From G963668185 sp965237445 (lineage in GTDB: Bacteria; Chloroflexota; Dehalococcoidia; Lucifugimonadales; G963668185), in contig OZ250142.1 of the NCBI GenBank assembly GCA_965237445.1, positions 1,116,001 to 1,180,000 of the forward strand: a DNA stretch of 64,000 bases, written 5' to 3'. Numbering within the stretch: position 1 is the first letter of the stretch; each line of letters begins with the position of its first letter. Below, in pieces: positions 1 to 9,414 of this stretch. The notes beneath the pieces were generated by a model. It was not told the DNA's origin, ran no database searches, and saw only the letters and a list, made by a program, of their open reading frames with translations. The translations under genes and the position numbers were made by a program.

Positions 1-110
1 CCTGGAAAACTGGTACGCCCTCTGGGGGATTCCGTTCTAGGCAAGGCTAGGCCCTGCACCCATTTGGCGGCTAGACTTTGGTTACGCCTAGCCTGGCTGC
101 CTTGTTCAAC

Positions 111-1025
111 TCAATCTGAGGCCCAGCCCAAAATGGTGTGACGAGGGCGACTGCTCCCTACTTTTCTATACCGTGCTCTTATCGTAATGTCTTGGCCCAA
201 AATCTCGTTGATGGATTCGGCGTCGTCCACTGCGCGGTCAACAGTGCACGAAATCACATCTCCGGACGGGCTTTGCACGAGCTCAGCTCGGCGGCTCTTC
301 GGCAGATATCCCTGAAAGTGCCCCACCAACTGCTCTTCTCCTTCGCGGATGTTGTCCTTTGCAAGGCAGGCCAAGCCGCGCTTGACCTGCCCGACGTCCC
401 GAAATCCAAAGACATCATTTCTGAAGGAAAGTGAACAGACAGCTTCGCTACCGGCCATAACCTCTAGGAAGTCTCTTATGTCGTCCAGGGCCCGCTCGTC
501 CGTGTCGGCGATGGCCTCGACTATCAGTTCTTCGTCGCCAACAAGGGATTCCAAGATGCATTTTGCCTGTCCGATAGCAAGTTCGACCCCAGACTCGCCC
601 GGGATGTAGGTGGCTTGAGGATCGAATGCTTCCTCAATCTCAAATCCAAATGAACCGTGAGACGTACCCGTGACCAGCAAGCGGTAATCATCCTGATGGG
701 CGATGATTCCGCGCCTTCCAAGCACGGCATGTCGACTGGCCGCAAGAGATGTCACAGCTTTGGCGAATGCATCCACTGCGGCGCCAGCGAAATCGGCGTA
801 GATGCCCTGCCGGTCGACCACCGGCTTGCCGTTGAACGTGAGATGGGCGGTTGCCGGCCAGTGAGGCGGCGGCGGATTTGCTTCTAGTTCCTCTTGAACC
901 TGTGCTTTCCGGTACTCCAGGCTCATGCGGTCAATTACCGCCGCTTCTGGCGTCATGGACAGGAGATCTTCCAATGCTGCCAACTCGGCGCGGAGTTCAT
1001 GGTATTGGCGTTCCCTGATGCTCAT
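111..1025 (-). CDS. Hypothetical protein, partner of DUF6932-like gene
   Basis: I do not recognise this 304-residue protein. The first 50 residues are Glu-rich and probably helical. The rest is mixed alpha/beta, with no signal peptide, membrane segment or obvious catalytic motif. Its ATG overlaps the stop of the upstream gene (1022-1609) by four bases (ATGA), so the two are probably translationally coupled. Because the partner looks like a nucleotidyltransferase-fold protein, this could be the second half of a two-gene module, possibly defence or toxin-antitoxin, but that is inference from arrangement only. The 110 bases downstream to the window edge contain no gene. Confidence 0.7.
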   Translation of the reverse strand: MSIRERQYHELRAELAALEDLLSMTPEAAVIDRMSLEYRKAQVQEELEANPPPPHWPATAHLTFNGKPVVDRQGIYADFAGAAVDAFAKAVTSLAASRHAVLGRRGIIAHQDDYRLLVTGTSHGSFGFEIEEAFDPQATYIPGESGVELAIGQAKCILESLVGDEELIVEAIADTDERALDDIRDFLEVMAGSEAVCSLSFRNDVFGFRDVGQVKRGLACLAKDNIREGEEQLVGHFQGYLPKSRRAELVQSPSGDVISCTVDRAVDDAESINEILGQDITIRARYRKVGSSRPRHTILGWASD

Positions 1026-1609
1026 GCTTCCTCCTCCCGGCCGGCCGACTCATCTAACACGGCCCTCGCCGCCGCGTCATCGCTGCCCAACAAGTCTACC
1101 TCCAGATAACCCTTCCAATTTTGGTTACGGTCATGTGACCAGAGGCTGTTCCAGTACGCGACTGTCCTCACCAAGAAGGACGGGTTACCGCCATCGAGGT
1201 CGACAGTGTACGCGTCCACGCCATAGCGGCGCCTGTTGGCTCGCGGGTCGAACAGGGACGGGTTTTCCTCGACCAGCGTCTGTTGCTCTTGCCCGCCCAC
1301 AAGACGAAAGAAGGTCACCACGTCAATGTCTGCAGGCTCACGTTGGGAGTGAACCATTGTGTCCTCGACGAAGCTGCCATCGATCCACTGAAAGCCATCC
1401 TGCAATCCGGCAGCATGCAGTGCCGCCCGATAGTCCAGCAAGCCGGCAATGAGCCGACGTCGCTCCTGAGTGTCGCCGAATCTAAGAGCCAGATCGGCAA
1501 GCCCAACCAGATACGGCGAACGTTGGGCAGGAGAGGCTGCCTCGCCAAAGAACGGGGGCAAGTGTCCCGCATGGTCCCAACTTGGAATGGAGCCAGTCGA
1601 ATCGTTCAA
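1022..1609 (-). CDS. DUF6932-like nucleotidyltransferase-fold protein
   Basis: The 195-residue product has the layout I associate with the DUF6932 family: an N-terminal stretch rich in Pro and His (SWDHAGHLPPFFG), a helical RRR segment near residues 50-53, then WIDGSFVED (75-83) followed by ADIDVV (93-98). A GSF motif followed by a DxD motif is the metal-binding signature of minimal nucleotidyltransferases. It lacks the rest of a classical MNT enzyme, so the activity is unproven. It overlaps the following gene by ATGA. Bases 1610-1833 upstream contain no convincing gene. Confidence 0.6.
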   Translation of the reverse strand: MNDSTGSIPSWDHAGHLPPFFGEAASPAQRSPYLVGLADLALRFGDTQERRRLIAGLLDYRAALHAAGLQDGFQWIDGSFVEDTMVHSQREPADIDVVTFFRLVGGQEQQTLVEENPSLFDPRANRRRYGVDAYTVDLDGGNPSFLVRTVAYWNSLWSHDRNQNWKGYLEVDLLGSDDAAARAVLDESAGREEEA

Positions 1610-1833
1610 AATGATCCCAAATGCGCACGCTCAGTGCTACGTCTGGACATTCCCGACACGGTCGAAGCGCATCGCCCTCTAGTTTCGATCGGTCAAAGGC
1701 GAACTCAGCATAGGCCAGCTTGTACAACTAGTGAACGTGCCCGTCGGTCTCCGATTCTTGATTGCTGATGCCGACGTACTAGTCGGCAGCTTTCGAACTC
1801 AGGGCGCGACGGGCGCGGCGAAGCGAAAGGCCG

Positions 1834-2061
1834 CTAGCCGTTGGCGGCTTTGGCCTTCCCAGCAGCGATGAGGTGGTCTTTCATGGCCTGGATGCCGGCC
1901 GGGACGCCGCCGGGGACGTAGGCGATAACCCACTTGGTGGTGGCGACGAGGTTGGTCCCGAAGCCGAAGCCGTCCTTCTTGGCTCCCCACGTGTACCTGT
2001 AGGCCATTACGGGGACCATAACTAGAAGAAAGGGAACCTTAAGTAAACGTAAGAAAGGCAT
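1834..2061 (-). CDS. Small hydrophobic hypothetical protein
   Basis: This is a possible 75-residue protein beginning MPFLRLLKVPFLLVMVP. It has one hydrophobic N-terminal segment (about residues 3-18), then a short Gly/Lys-rich tail ending in KAKAANG. The frame is open further upstream to 2172, but that would overlap the 3' end of glutamate dehydrogenase by 53 bases, so I prefer the internal ATG at 2061. No family is recognised. It sits directly downstream of gdhA on the same strand and could be cotranscribed with it. Confidence 0.4.
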   Translation of the reverse strand: MPFLRLLKVPFLLVMVPVMAYRYTWGAKKDGFGFGTNLVATTKWVIAYVPGGVPAGIQAMKDHLIAAGKAKAANG

Positions 2062-2119
2062 TCCGGACTTCTCCACTAAGGCTAAATCGGGTGCTGAATC
2101 GAGTATAACGCAACGGCGG

Positions 2120-3418
2120 CTAAGGGTATATCCCACGTATATCCATGGCCTCAGCGACGCGACGCACCGCAACCATCAGCGCCGCCTCCCGCATGTCAAC
2201 CTGCTCCTCCGCGGCGATCCGGTAGACGTGGTCGAAGCTGCGTACCATGATGGTCTCCAGCCTGTTGCGCACTTCACCGATCTCCCAGAAGAAGTGCTGC
2301 AGGTCCTGTACCCACTCGAAGTACGAGACTATGACCCCCCCGGCGTTGGCCAGGATATCGGGCACAACGAGGACGCCGTTGTCGCGGAGGATGCCATCAG
2401 CTTCTGGAGTGGTCGGTCCGTTGGCGCCCTCGGCAACAACGCGCGCCTTGATGCGGCCCGCGTTCTCCTTGGTGATCGCTGCTTCGAGCGCGGCGGGGAG
2501 CAGGATGTCGCAGGGGACTTCCAGCACATCGTAGGGGCCCATTGAGTCGGTCCCCGGGAACCCTTCGAGCGAGCCGTGCCGCACGTTGTAGTCGAACAAC
2601 TGCTGCGCGTCGATGCCATGATCGGAGTAGACCCCGCCTTCGCTGTTGGACACGGCGACGATCTTGCAGCCCAGTTCGTCCTGCATCAACTTGCCCGCGT
2701 TGAACCCCACGTTCCCGTAACCCTGAATGGCAACGCGGGCGCCCTCCAACGGGATGCCGAGCCGGAGCGCGGCTTCTCGCGCGGCGATCATGACGCCTCG
2801 TCCCGTTGCCTCCACGCGGCCGACCGTGCCGCCCACCTGCGTGGGCTTGCCCGTGACAACTCCCAGCGTGGTGAATCCCCTATGCATGCTTATGGTGTCG
2901 ACGATCCATGCCATCATGCGGCCGTCCGTGTTGACGTCCGGCGCGGGAATATCGGTGTCCGGACCAATGAGCAAAGCTATCTCGGTCGCGTAACGGCGTG
3001 TAAGACCCTCCACCTCTCTGTCCGACATATGCTTCGGGTCGCACGTCACCCCGCCCTTGCCGCCGCCGAACGGAATATCGGTCACGGCGCACTTCCACGT
3101 CATCCACATCGCAAGTGCCTTCATCTCATCCAGCGTGACGTCTGGGTGGTACCTGAGTCCTCCCTTTGCCGGGCCGCGCGAGACGTTGTGCTGAACACGA
3201 TATCCGGTGAACACTCTCACCTGGCCGTCATCCATCTTGACGGGGAAGTTGACAATGAGGGACCGCTTCGGTACGAGGAGCCTGGCAAATGTGCCGGGAT
3301 CGATTTCAATCTTCCCCGCCACCTTGGTCAACTGCTGGACGGCCATGGAATAGACCGGGCCGTTGTCCGGGTCGGCTGCAAGCGATTCGGCTGCAGTCCT
3401 CAACTGTCCAAGCGTCAT
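2120..3418 (-). CDS. gdhA: Glu/Leu/Phe/Val dehydrogenase (glutamate dehydrogenase)
   Basis: This 432-residue cytosolic hexamer-type dehydrogenase is full length for the family. It catalyses reversible oxidative deamination of glutamate to 2-oxoglutarate and ammonia. The N-terminal domain has RGPAKGGLRY (substrate Lys about 85), TWKCAV (Lys 109) and GGGKGGV with the catalytic Lys 121, followed by PAPDVNTDGRMMAW. The Rossmann domain carries GYGNVG at 233-238 and the NSEGG loop. The start is supported by a strong GAGGAGG ribosome site just upstream of the ATG. It stands alone, divergent from nothing obvious, with queG upstream on the same strand. The cofactor preference cannot be fixed from sequence alone. 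Confidence 0.93.
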   Translation of the reverse strand: MTLGQLRTAAESLAADPDNGPVYSMAVQQLTKVAGKIEIDPGTFARLLVPKRSLIVNFPVKMDDGQVRVFTGYRVQHNVSRGPAKGGLRYHPDVTLDEMKALAMWMTWKCAVTDIPFGGGKGGVTCDPKHMSDREVEGLTRRYATEIALLIGPDTDIPAPDVNTDGRMMAWIVDTISMHRGFTTLGVVTGKPTQVGGTVGRVEATGRGVMIAAREAALRLGIPLEGARVAIQGYGNVGFNAGKLMQDELGCKIVAVSNSEGGVYSDHGIDAQQLFDYNVRHGSLEGFPGTDSMGPYDVLEVPCDILLPAALEAAITKENAGRIKARVVAEGANGPTTPEADGILRDNGVLVVPDILANAGGVIVSYFEWVQDLQHFFWEIGEVRNRLETIMVRSFDHVYRIAAEEQVDMREAALMVAVRRVAEAMDIRGIYP

Positions 3419-3536
3419 GTGTGCCTCCTCGCCGCGGTAGGGTCTTGAAGTTTTTTTGGTGCGAGAGCGAAGTATCGCGCCCTTGAGTTGTGCCCGACTT
3501 CAGGCCTTAGAAATCCTATTTGCGCCATAGTGGTCG

Positions 3537-4655
3537 TCAATCGACATCGCCGGTCCCGGCAAGAGCGGCGAGTATCTCCTCTCGAACCTCTTCGTCTTCT
3601 TCATGTTGCAAGCGTGCTGCTAGCGCCTCCACAGCGTCAGACACACCGATGCGGCCCAGCGCCCACGCGGCGTGCATGCGCACCAGCGGCGGCTTGGTGG
3701 CGAGCGCCGACGCCAGGGCCGGTACCGCCGCCGGGTCGCCGATGTTTCCGAGGGCGACGCACACGTTACGCTGCAGTCCAACACGTTTGGCCCTCTTCAC
3801 GGGGCTCTTCCGGAACCGTTCGCTGAAGCCTGCATCGTCCAGGTCCAGGAGCGGGAGCAGGTCGGGAGCAGCGAAGTCGTGCCGCTGCCGGAACGCCGGC
3901 TCTGCGGTCTCCGGTGCGGCGCGGTTGACGGGGCACACGTCCTGGCAGATGTCGCAGCCGAACACCCAGTCGCCCACAAGCGGGCGAAGGTCCCTCGGGA
4001 TGGGCCCGCGAAGCTCGATGGTCAGAAAGGAGATGCAGCGGCGATTGTCCAGCACGTAGGGCGCGACGATCGCGCCCGTGGGACACGCCACGATGCACCG
4101 GACGCAATCGCCGCAGTTCTTGGCCAGCGGAAGATCAGGGCGCAACTCCAGGTCCGTAATGACCTGCGCCAGGAACACCCATGACCCGTGGCTGGGGGTG
4201 AGAATGTTGGTGTTCTTGCCGAAGAATCCCAGGCCGGCACGCTCGGCCGCGGCGCGGTCGTTCATCGGCCCATCGTCCACGAAGATGCGGGTCTTGACCG
4301 GGTGCCCGATCCTCTCTGGTAGGGCCGCTATGAACTGCCTCAGCCTGGCCTTGATGACGTCATGATAGTCGTCACCCCACGCGTACCTCGCGATCTTTCC
4401 TTTGAGAGAGCTTCCATCGCCTTCGGGCTCGCCGGTGTTATAGCTCAGCGCCAGAGAGATGACGGACCTTGCACCCTCGAGCAACCGCTTGGGGTGCGTT
4501 GCCGTGCGTACCCGCTCCTCCGTGTACCAGGGCAGGCCGTCCATGAGGCCGTTGCGGATGCGTTCCACTGCGGCCTTTTCGTCACGCTCGAACGCATCCG
4601 CCGTGGTGATGCCAGCCAGATCGAAGCCGAGCTCGCGTGCCAGCGCCTTGACCAT
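3537..4655 (-). CDS. queG: Epoxyqueuosine reductase
   Basis: The 372-residue cobalamin-dependent iron-sulfur enzyme performs the last step of queuosine synthesis on tRNA (epoxyqueuosine to queuosine). Visible features are the N-terminal reductive-dehalogenase-like domain (GLGFFGKNTN at 141-150), a ferredoxin-type CGDCVRCIVACP at 181-192, a further Cys 207, and CDICQDVCP at 234-242, giving two [4Fe-4S] clusters. HEAT-like repeats follow (about 285-365), as in other QueG proteins. The reading frame stays open upstream, so the true start could lie a few residues before the ATG used. It follows the PspAA/PspA genes on the same strand with a short gap. Confidence 0.92.
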   Translation of the reverse strand: MVKALARELGFDLAGITTADAFERDEKAAVERIRNGLMDGLPWYTEERVRTATHPKRLLEGARSVISLALSYNTGEPEGDGSSLKGKIARYAWGDDYHDVIKARLRQFIAALPERIGHPVKTRIFVDDGPMNDRAAAERAGLGFFGKNTNILTPSHGSWVFLAQVITDLELRPDLPLAKNCGDCVRCIVACPTGAIVAPYVLDNRRCISFLTIELRGPIPRDLRPLVGDWVFGCDICQDVCPVNRAAPETAEPAFRQRHDFAAPDLLPLLDLDDAGFSERFRKSPVKRAKRVGLQRNVCVALGNIGDPAAVPALASALATKPPLVRMHAAWALGRIGVSDAVEALAARLQHEEDEEVREEILAALAGTGDVD

Positions 4656-4732
4656 GCGTTCGAGGCCGGCGGGGGAAGGCGAACGACGGCCTGTCTCGGC
4701 GCGTTCGGAAGGTCGTGAGCCCCTGTTGATCG

Positions 4733-5011
4733 TCAGTCCGGGATGATCCCTTCGCCCGTGAAGAGCCTTTCGGCTTCGACGAGCGTTATGTCCGGTTCGG
4801 GCAGGACGATGTCGGACTCCACGATTTCGTCCAAAGGCACAGGCGAGCCGTTCTCGCGCACGACGTCTAGCAGCTCCTTGAGCAGACCGTCGGAGGCCTC
4901 TTCGTCCTCGGCCTCCACAACTTCCACGAGCCGGTTGTCCAACTCGTCAAGCCGGTCCACGTGCGCGCCGGGCAGGTTGTACTGGCCCTCGGTGAGGATG
5001 CGAACGATCAT
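4733..5011 (-). CDS. pspAA: PspA-associated protein PspAA
   Basis: This 92-residue acidic cytoplasmic protein matches the small PspAA family found next to pspA in Chloroflexota, Actinobacteria and archaea. Diagnostic features are the N-terminal MIVRILTEGQY strand, a central Asp/Glu-rich helix, the LPLDE/SDIVLPEPD-like segment (here VPLDEIVESDIVLPEPD) and the GEGIIP ending. It begins four bases inside the end of the pspA open frame (5008-5011), so the two are translationally coupled. It presumably modulates PspA in membrane-stress protection, an inference from conserved neighbourhood. Confidence 0.82.
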   Translation of the reverse strand: MIVRILTEGQYNLPGAHVDRLDELDNRLVEVVEAEDEEASDGLLKELLDVVRENGSPVPLDEIVESDIVLPEPDITLVEAERLFTGEGIIPD

Positions 5012-5741
5012 GACCGCCCCTCCGGAAGCTCCCTTGCCTGCGGGCCGAGGCCCGCCTTGAGAGCAGCGAGTTCGCCTTCGACGGCGGACGTGGCGGTGAC
5101 CGCCCTTAGCTGCCGCTCGATGTCGTCGCCTCCGCCGAGCATGGCCGCGTCGTCCAGCACGCCGGTCGAGGCGAGCTCGTCAATCGCGCCGGCCTTGGCG
5201 CGCAGGTTCTCGGTCTTGGTCTCCGCTCTCTCTACGGCGAGAGAGATGTCGCCCATCTCTTCGGAGAGCCCCGACAGGGCGGAGCCAATCCGTACCTGCG
5301 CCTGGGCAGAACTGTACTGGGCCTTGATGATCTCCTTCTTGGTGCGGAACGCGCTGACCTTGGCCTGGAGGCGCTGCTCCGCGTTGGTCAGCTTCTCCTG
5401 CTCCAACTCGAGTCCGGCGATCTGCTGGTCCAGGCCTTCCAGCTCGGCCAATGCAAGCTGCTTGCGCTCGAGCGCCGTCCGGGCGAGGTCTTCGCGGCCC
5501 GCCTGCAGCGACCTACGCGCCTGGTCGTCGAGCTTGATCACGTTGTCCTGGCCTTGGCGGTCTGCATCTGGAGGCGACGTTTCGTGGCGACCATCTCGAC
5601 CACGCCGCGCTTTACGTTACGCAGCATCTCCATCTGCTTCTCGTACGAGTAGTCCAGGGTCTCGCGGGGGTCCTCCGCCTGGTCCAGCAGACGGTTCATC
5701 TTGGACTTAACTATGGTGGACATTCTGGAGATCATTCCCAT
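5008..5741 (-). pseudogene. pspA: PspA/IM30 phage shock protein, single frameshift
   Basis: Two adjacent frames together make one PspA. 5538-5741 encodes the N-terminal 67 residues (MGMISRMSTIVKSK, then EDPRETLDYSYEKQMEML), and 5008-5541 encodes the rest, beginning VIKLDDQARRSLQAGREDL. Joined, they give about 244 residues, the normal length of this coiled-coil membrane-remodelling protein of the ESCRT-III superfamily. The break lies at the GG pair at 5547-5548 (minus strand AGG ACA ACG TGA). One more G restores R-D-N-V-I. The GTG of the second frame overlaps the TGA of the first, so reinitiation is formally possible. A homopolymer sequencing error is the simplest explanation. The downstream partner is pspAA. 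Confidence 0.85.
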
Positions 5742-5804
5742 GGGTGTTGCCTTCCCGCTATGTTCCCTGCGCGGCAGCGCCGGTCGAGTGGGTCCGGACC
5801 CAGG

Positions 5805-5996
5805 CTACCAGTCGCTGCTTCTGCTTTTCTTGCCGCTCAAGGCGTTGATGATCCCGATGACTAGCGCGACGACACCAACGATTATCAAGATCAAGCCGGC
5901 GAAGTCGATCAGCCAATCGATCAGGTCCCATCTGAGGATGATACCCAAGATGATCAGCAAGGCACCTGCGATGAACATGGACCAGCCGCCAAGCAT
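5805..5996 (-). CDS. Small two-helix membrane protein
   Basis: The 63-residue protein is almost entirely hydrophobic. It has two predicted transmembrane helices (about residues 5-22 and 31-52), separated by a short DLIDW turn, and a Lys/Arg/Ser tail (KKSRSSDW) that should be cytoplasmic. A GGGAG ribosome site precedes the ATG. It lies just upstream of the pspA operon on the same strand and may be a small envelope protein expressed with it, as small membrane proteins often accompany psp genes. No family is assigned with confidence. Confidence 0.6.
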   Translation of the reverse strand: MLGGWSMFIAGALLIILGIILRWDLIDWLIDFAGLILIIVGVVALVIGIINALSGKKSRSSDW

Positions 5997-6281
5997 TCTA
6001 GTCTCCCAAGTTGATTCCCGAATGTTATCCAGTGGTTTCTGACTTCAATAATACCATCCGCTCCCATCGCATACCTGAGAGCTTCTACTTCACAGCTTTG
6101 GGCGCTGGCATACCTCTACCAGGTGCCCCATGCCGTCCCGCCCATTGGTGAAGCCCGTGCACAAAATCGCCGTCAGCGGGCAAGATTGGCCCTCCCGCGG
6201 GGTACGGAGCGTAAGTACAATGAAAGTGAGTAAGTTTCCTTCCTGAACCGCTGGGACAGAACGGCGCGTGAGGTACGGCAT

Positions 6282-9200
6282 TTGAGGTTCATCACCAGCG
6301 CGGCAATCCGAAGGCCCTCCGTCACGCTCTTGGCGGTGCTGATCCTCCTTGCGGGAGGAGTGCTCGCCTACCGGTCGCTCAAGATCGAACTCTTTCCCGA
6401 GATCGACTTCCCGCTGGTCACGATCCAATACACGTACGTGTCCGCGGACCCTGAGACGATAGTCCGCGACGTCACTTCTACTGTCGAGCGGGCCATTTCT
6501 GGAGTGCCGGGACTGGATACCGTTCGCTCCACGTCAATCGAGGGGACCTCCGTAGTGTCGGCGCACTTCAGTTTCGGGACCGATATGGCCGAAGCCGAGA
6601 GCGCCATTAGCGAAGCCCTCAAGGACCTCCCGTTTCCGAGTGGCGTAGATGAGCCCAAGATAGGCCGGTTCAATCCCTCCCAGATTCCAGTCCTTCAGTT
6701 CAGCGTAGTATCGGACGAGAACTCTGCGGACCTGCAGAGCGTGGTCACCGAGCAGGTGCTGCCGGCGATCTCCGGCATCGACGGGATCATGCTTGTCCAG
6801 GTCGAAGGGGAGGTCGAAAGGCGGGTCGAGGTCACGGTTGACCCGGAAAGACTGGCGGCCAACGGCGTCGCTCTGTTCAACATCTCCACGGCTCTGAGCG
6901 AGAACAACCTTACGCTGCCGGCCGGCCTGGTCTTTGAGGGATCGCAGGCGATCATCGCCAAGACCACTCACATGCTGGAATCCGTCGAAGGCATCGAAGG
7001 CCTCATCGTCGGCGCCACGGACTCCGGCCCCGTACGGCTGGGAGACGTAGCGGACGTAAGCCTGGGGATGGGGGTCCCGTCCAGCATCTCGCGCACCAAC
7101 GGCAAGCCCGGCGTGAGCGTGTCCGTGCTGAAGACGCCCGAGGCCAACACGATCGAGGTCACGTCCGCCGTCAGGGAAGCCCTGGACGCGACTGGCGATC
7201 TGCCGCCGGATGTCGAAATCGTCCTGGTCTCCGATCTGGGGCCGGAGATCCAGAGCCAGATCGACACGCTCCAAAAGGAGGCGATGTTCGGTTTCCTGTT
7301 CGCGGTCTCTGTGGTCTTCGTGTTCATGCTGACCGTAAGACCATCCGCAATACGCGGGGTTCTGAACACCCTCCGGCCGACGACTGTGATCGCGCTCTCA
7401 ATCCCGCTGAGCGTGTTCACCGGCGTGCTGCTGATGGCGTGGCAGGACATGACGCTGAACTTCATGACGCTCGGCGGGCTGGCACTATCCGTGGGCCGCG
7501 TCGTTGACGACTCGATCGTGGTGCTGGAGAACGTGTACAGGCACGTACAGGGCGGGAGAGACCGCTGGAGGGCGGCGCTCGATGCCACGATGGAGGTGGG
7601 CCCCGCCATCTTCGCGTCGACCCTCACGACGGTGGTGGTGTTCCTGCCGCTGGCGTTCATACACGGCCTTGTGGGGGCGTTCTTCCTCCCATTCGCGCTG
7701 ACGGTGACGTTCGCACTGCTTGCCTCGCTGCTAGTGGCCCTAACCGCGGTGCCCGTGCTGGCTGCGTACCTGCTTCGCCCCGGCGACTTGCCGGAGGGAG
7801 CGGGCGACGAGGGCGACCTGCATGTGCGTGAGACGTGGATGCAGCGCGCATACACGCCGGTACTGAAGTGGGCGCTGAGGCACCGTATCGTCACGCTGCT
7901 GGTTGCCGGTGCGATAACCGTGAGCAGCCTCGGACTGACTCCGGTCATCCCCATAACGCTCTTTCCCGAGGGCGACGGACGTTTCCTTGCGATAGAGGTC
8001 TCCCTGCCCGCCGGTACGCCTCCAGGGCAGACGGTCGAGGCGGTCATGGAGATCGAAGAGTGGCTGCGCGACGTGTCCGATACGTACACCGCAACGATCG
8101 GCGCAACCGATCTGGAGTTTGGCGGCGCTCCCGCCGGGTTCAATGAGGCGAACATCCTGGCGGTACTAAAGGAGGATGCTCCCGATGACATTGCCAACAG
8201 GCTGCGGTCCGAGCTCGACGAGCCGGGCAGGAGGCTCAGCGTAAGGGAGATGTCCGACGGGCCACCCACCAGCGGCGTGGAGATCAGCGTTACAGGGCCC
8301 AACTACGCCAACATTGCCGCGACGGCGCAGGAACTTACTGGCGCTCTCTTAGAGCTTGACGGCGTGGTGAACGTCAGAAGCAATCTGACGCAAGCCCGCG
8401 ACGAGATTTCCATTGAGGTCAATCCGGAGAGCGCAGCGCTAATCGGACTCAACACGCGCCAGGTGGGCTCTCAGCTCAGTCAGTACCTGATCGGTCAGAC
8501 CGTGACCAGCATGACCATAGACGGCGAGGATGTCGATGTGGTGCTCAGGGGAGCCCCGCAGGCGGTACTGGGAGTGGACAACGTCAAGCGCCTTCTTATC
8601 TCGGGACCGCTGGGCTCGGCGGCCCTCAGCCAGGTGGCCAACGTCGAGATTCGGGAAGGCCCGGTTTCCATCAGCCGTACGGACGGCTTGCGCTCAGCGA
8701 CGATAACGGGCGACGTTACCTCTGAGGACACGCAGGCTGTTGGAGCGCTGGTGGACGAGGTGATCGAGGCGGTGGCCCTGCCATCGGGGGTCGAGGTCAC
8801 GAACGGCGGCATCTTCAAGGAGTTGGAGGATGGATTCCAGGCCATCTACATTTCGGCGGCCGTCGGACTCGTGCTGGTGTATCTGGTTATGGTTGCCAGC
8901 TTGGGGTCGCTCAGGAACCCAATGGTGATTGTGCTGTCCATGCCGCTCGCGCTCATCGGCGTGTTCGCATCGCTGGCGATGACCGACCGCACCTTGGGGC
9001 TGCCGGCCATGATGGGCATGCTCCTGCTGATCGGGATCGTGGTCACGAACGCCATAGTCTTGATTTCGTACGTGGAGCAGCTCAGGGACAAGGGCATGAA
9101 CGTCTACGACGCGCTGATCAACGGGGGCAGAGTCCGGCTGCGTCCGATTCTCATGACGGCCCTAACGACGAGCTTCGCGCTGCTCCCGCTGTCCATCGCG

Positions 9201-9401
9201 CCGAACGACAGCGGCGGGCTGATAGGCGCTGAGCTGGCGACGGTGGTGATCGGCGGGCTGGCAAGCTCGACGGCGTTGACCCTGATCGTGGTCCCCGTCC
9301 TGTACACCCTGTTCAACGAGAGCCTTCCCAACCTGTTCAGGAAGCTCGCGCGCCATTCCGCGTCCAAGGCGCCGGTAAGCCACGTCCCGGCCGGCGGATA
9401 G
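6282..9401 (+). CDS. RND-family efflux transporter permease
   Basis: The 1039-residue inner-membrane pump is full length for the AcrB/HAE1 class. It has a first transmembrane helix at about residues 13-28 (PSVTLLAVLILLAGG), a large extracytoplasmic porter domain, and a helix bundle containing the proton-relay motif GRVVDDSIVVLENVYRH. A second porter domain and second bundle (LIGIVVTNAIVLISYVEQLRD) follow. Such pumps export drugs or hydrophobic metabolites using proton influx. The start is a TTG giving MRFITSAAIRRP, the usual N-terminus. No membrane-fusion adaptor or outer-membrane channel gene is adjacent, which fits a cell without a classical outer membrane or partners located elsewhere. Confidence 0.92.
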   Translation: MRFITSAAIRRPSVTLLAVLILLAGGVLAYRSLKIELFPEIDFPLVTIQYTYVSADPETIVRDVTSTVERAISGVPGLDTVRSTSIEGTSVVSAHFSFGTDMAEAESAISEALKDLPFPSGVDEPKIGRFNPSQIPVLQFSVVSDENSADLQSVVTEQVLPAISGIDGIMLVQVEGEVERRVEVTVDPERLAANGVALFNISTALSENNLTLPAGLVFEGSQAIIAKTTHMLESVEGIEGLIVGATDSGPVRLGDVADVSLGMGVPSSISRTNGKPGVSVSVLKTPEANTIEVTSAVREALDATGDLPPDVEIVLVSDLGPEIQSQIDTLQKEAMFGFLFAVSVVFVFMLTVRPSAIRGVLNTLRPTTVIALSIPLSVFTGVLLMAWQDMTLNFMTLGGLALSVGRVVDDSIVVLENVYRHVQGGRDRWRAALDATMEVGPAIFASTLTTVVVFLPLAFIHGLVGAFFLPFALTVTFALLASLLVALTAVPVLAAYLLRPGDLPEGAGDEGDLHVRETWMQRAYTPVLKWALRHRIVTLLVAGAITVSSLGLTPVIPITLFPEGDGRFLAIEVSLPAGTPPGQTVEAVMEIEEWLRDVSDTYTATIGATDLEFGGAPAGFNEANILAVLKEDAPDDIANRLRSELDEPGRRLSVREMSDGPPTSGVEISVTGPNYANIAATAQELTGALLELDGVVNVRSNLTQARDEISIEVNPESAALIGLNTRQVGSQLSQYLIGQTVTSMTIDGEDVDVVLRGAPQAVLGVDNVKRLLISGPLGSAALSQVANVEIREGPVSISRTDGLRSATITGDVTSEDTQAVGALVDEVIEAVALPSGVEVTNGGIFKELEDGFQAIYISAAVGLVLVYLVMVASLGSLRNPMVIVLSMPLALIGVFASLAMTDRTLGLPAMMGMLLLIGIVVTNAIVLISYVEQLRDKGMNVYDALINGGRVRLRPILMTALTTSFALLPLSIAPNDSGGLIGAELATVVIGGLASSTALTLIVVPVLYTLFNESLPNLFRKLARHSASKAPVSHVPAGG

Positions 9402-9414
9402 GAGCGCTGGGCTC

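Noticed and set aside
1482..1727. 81-residue frame beginning MYKLAYAEFAFDRSK
   Set aside because: It overlaps the start of the DUF6932-like gene in another frame and has no recognisable features. A remnant of an older gene is possible but not supportable.
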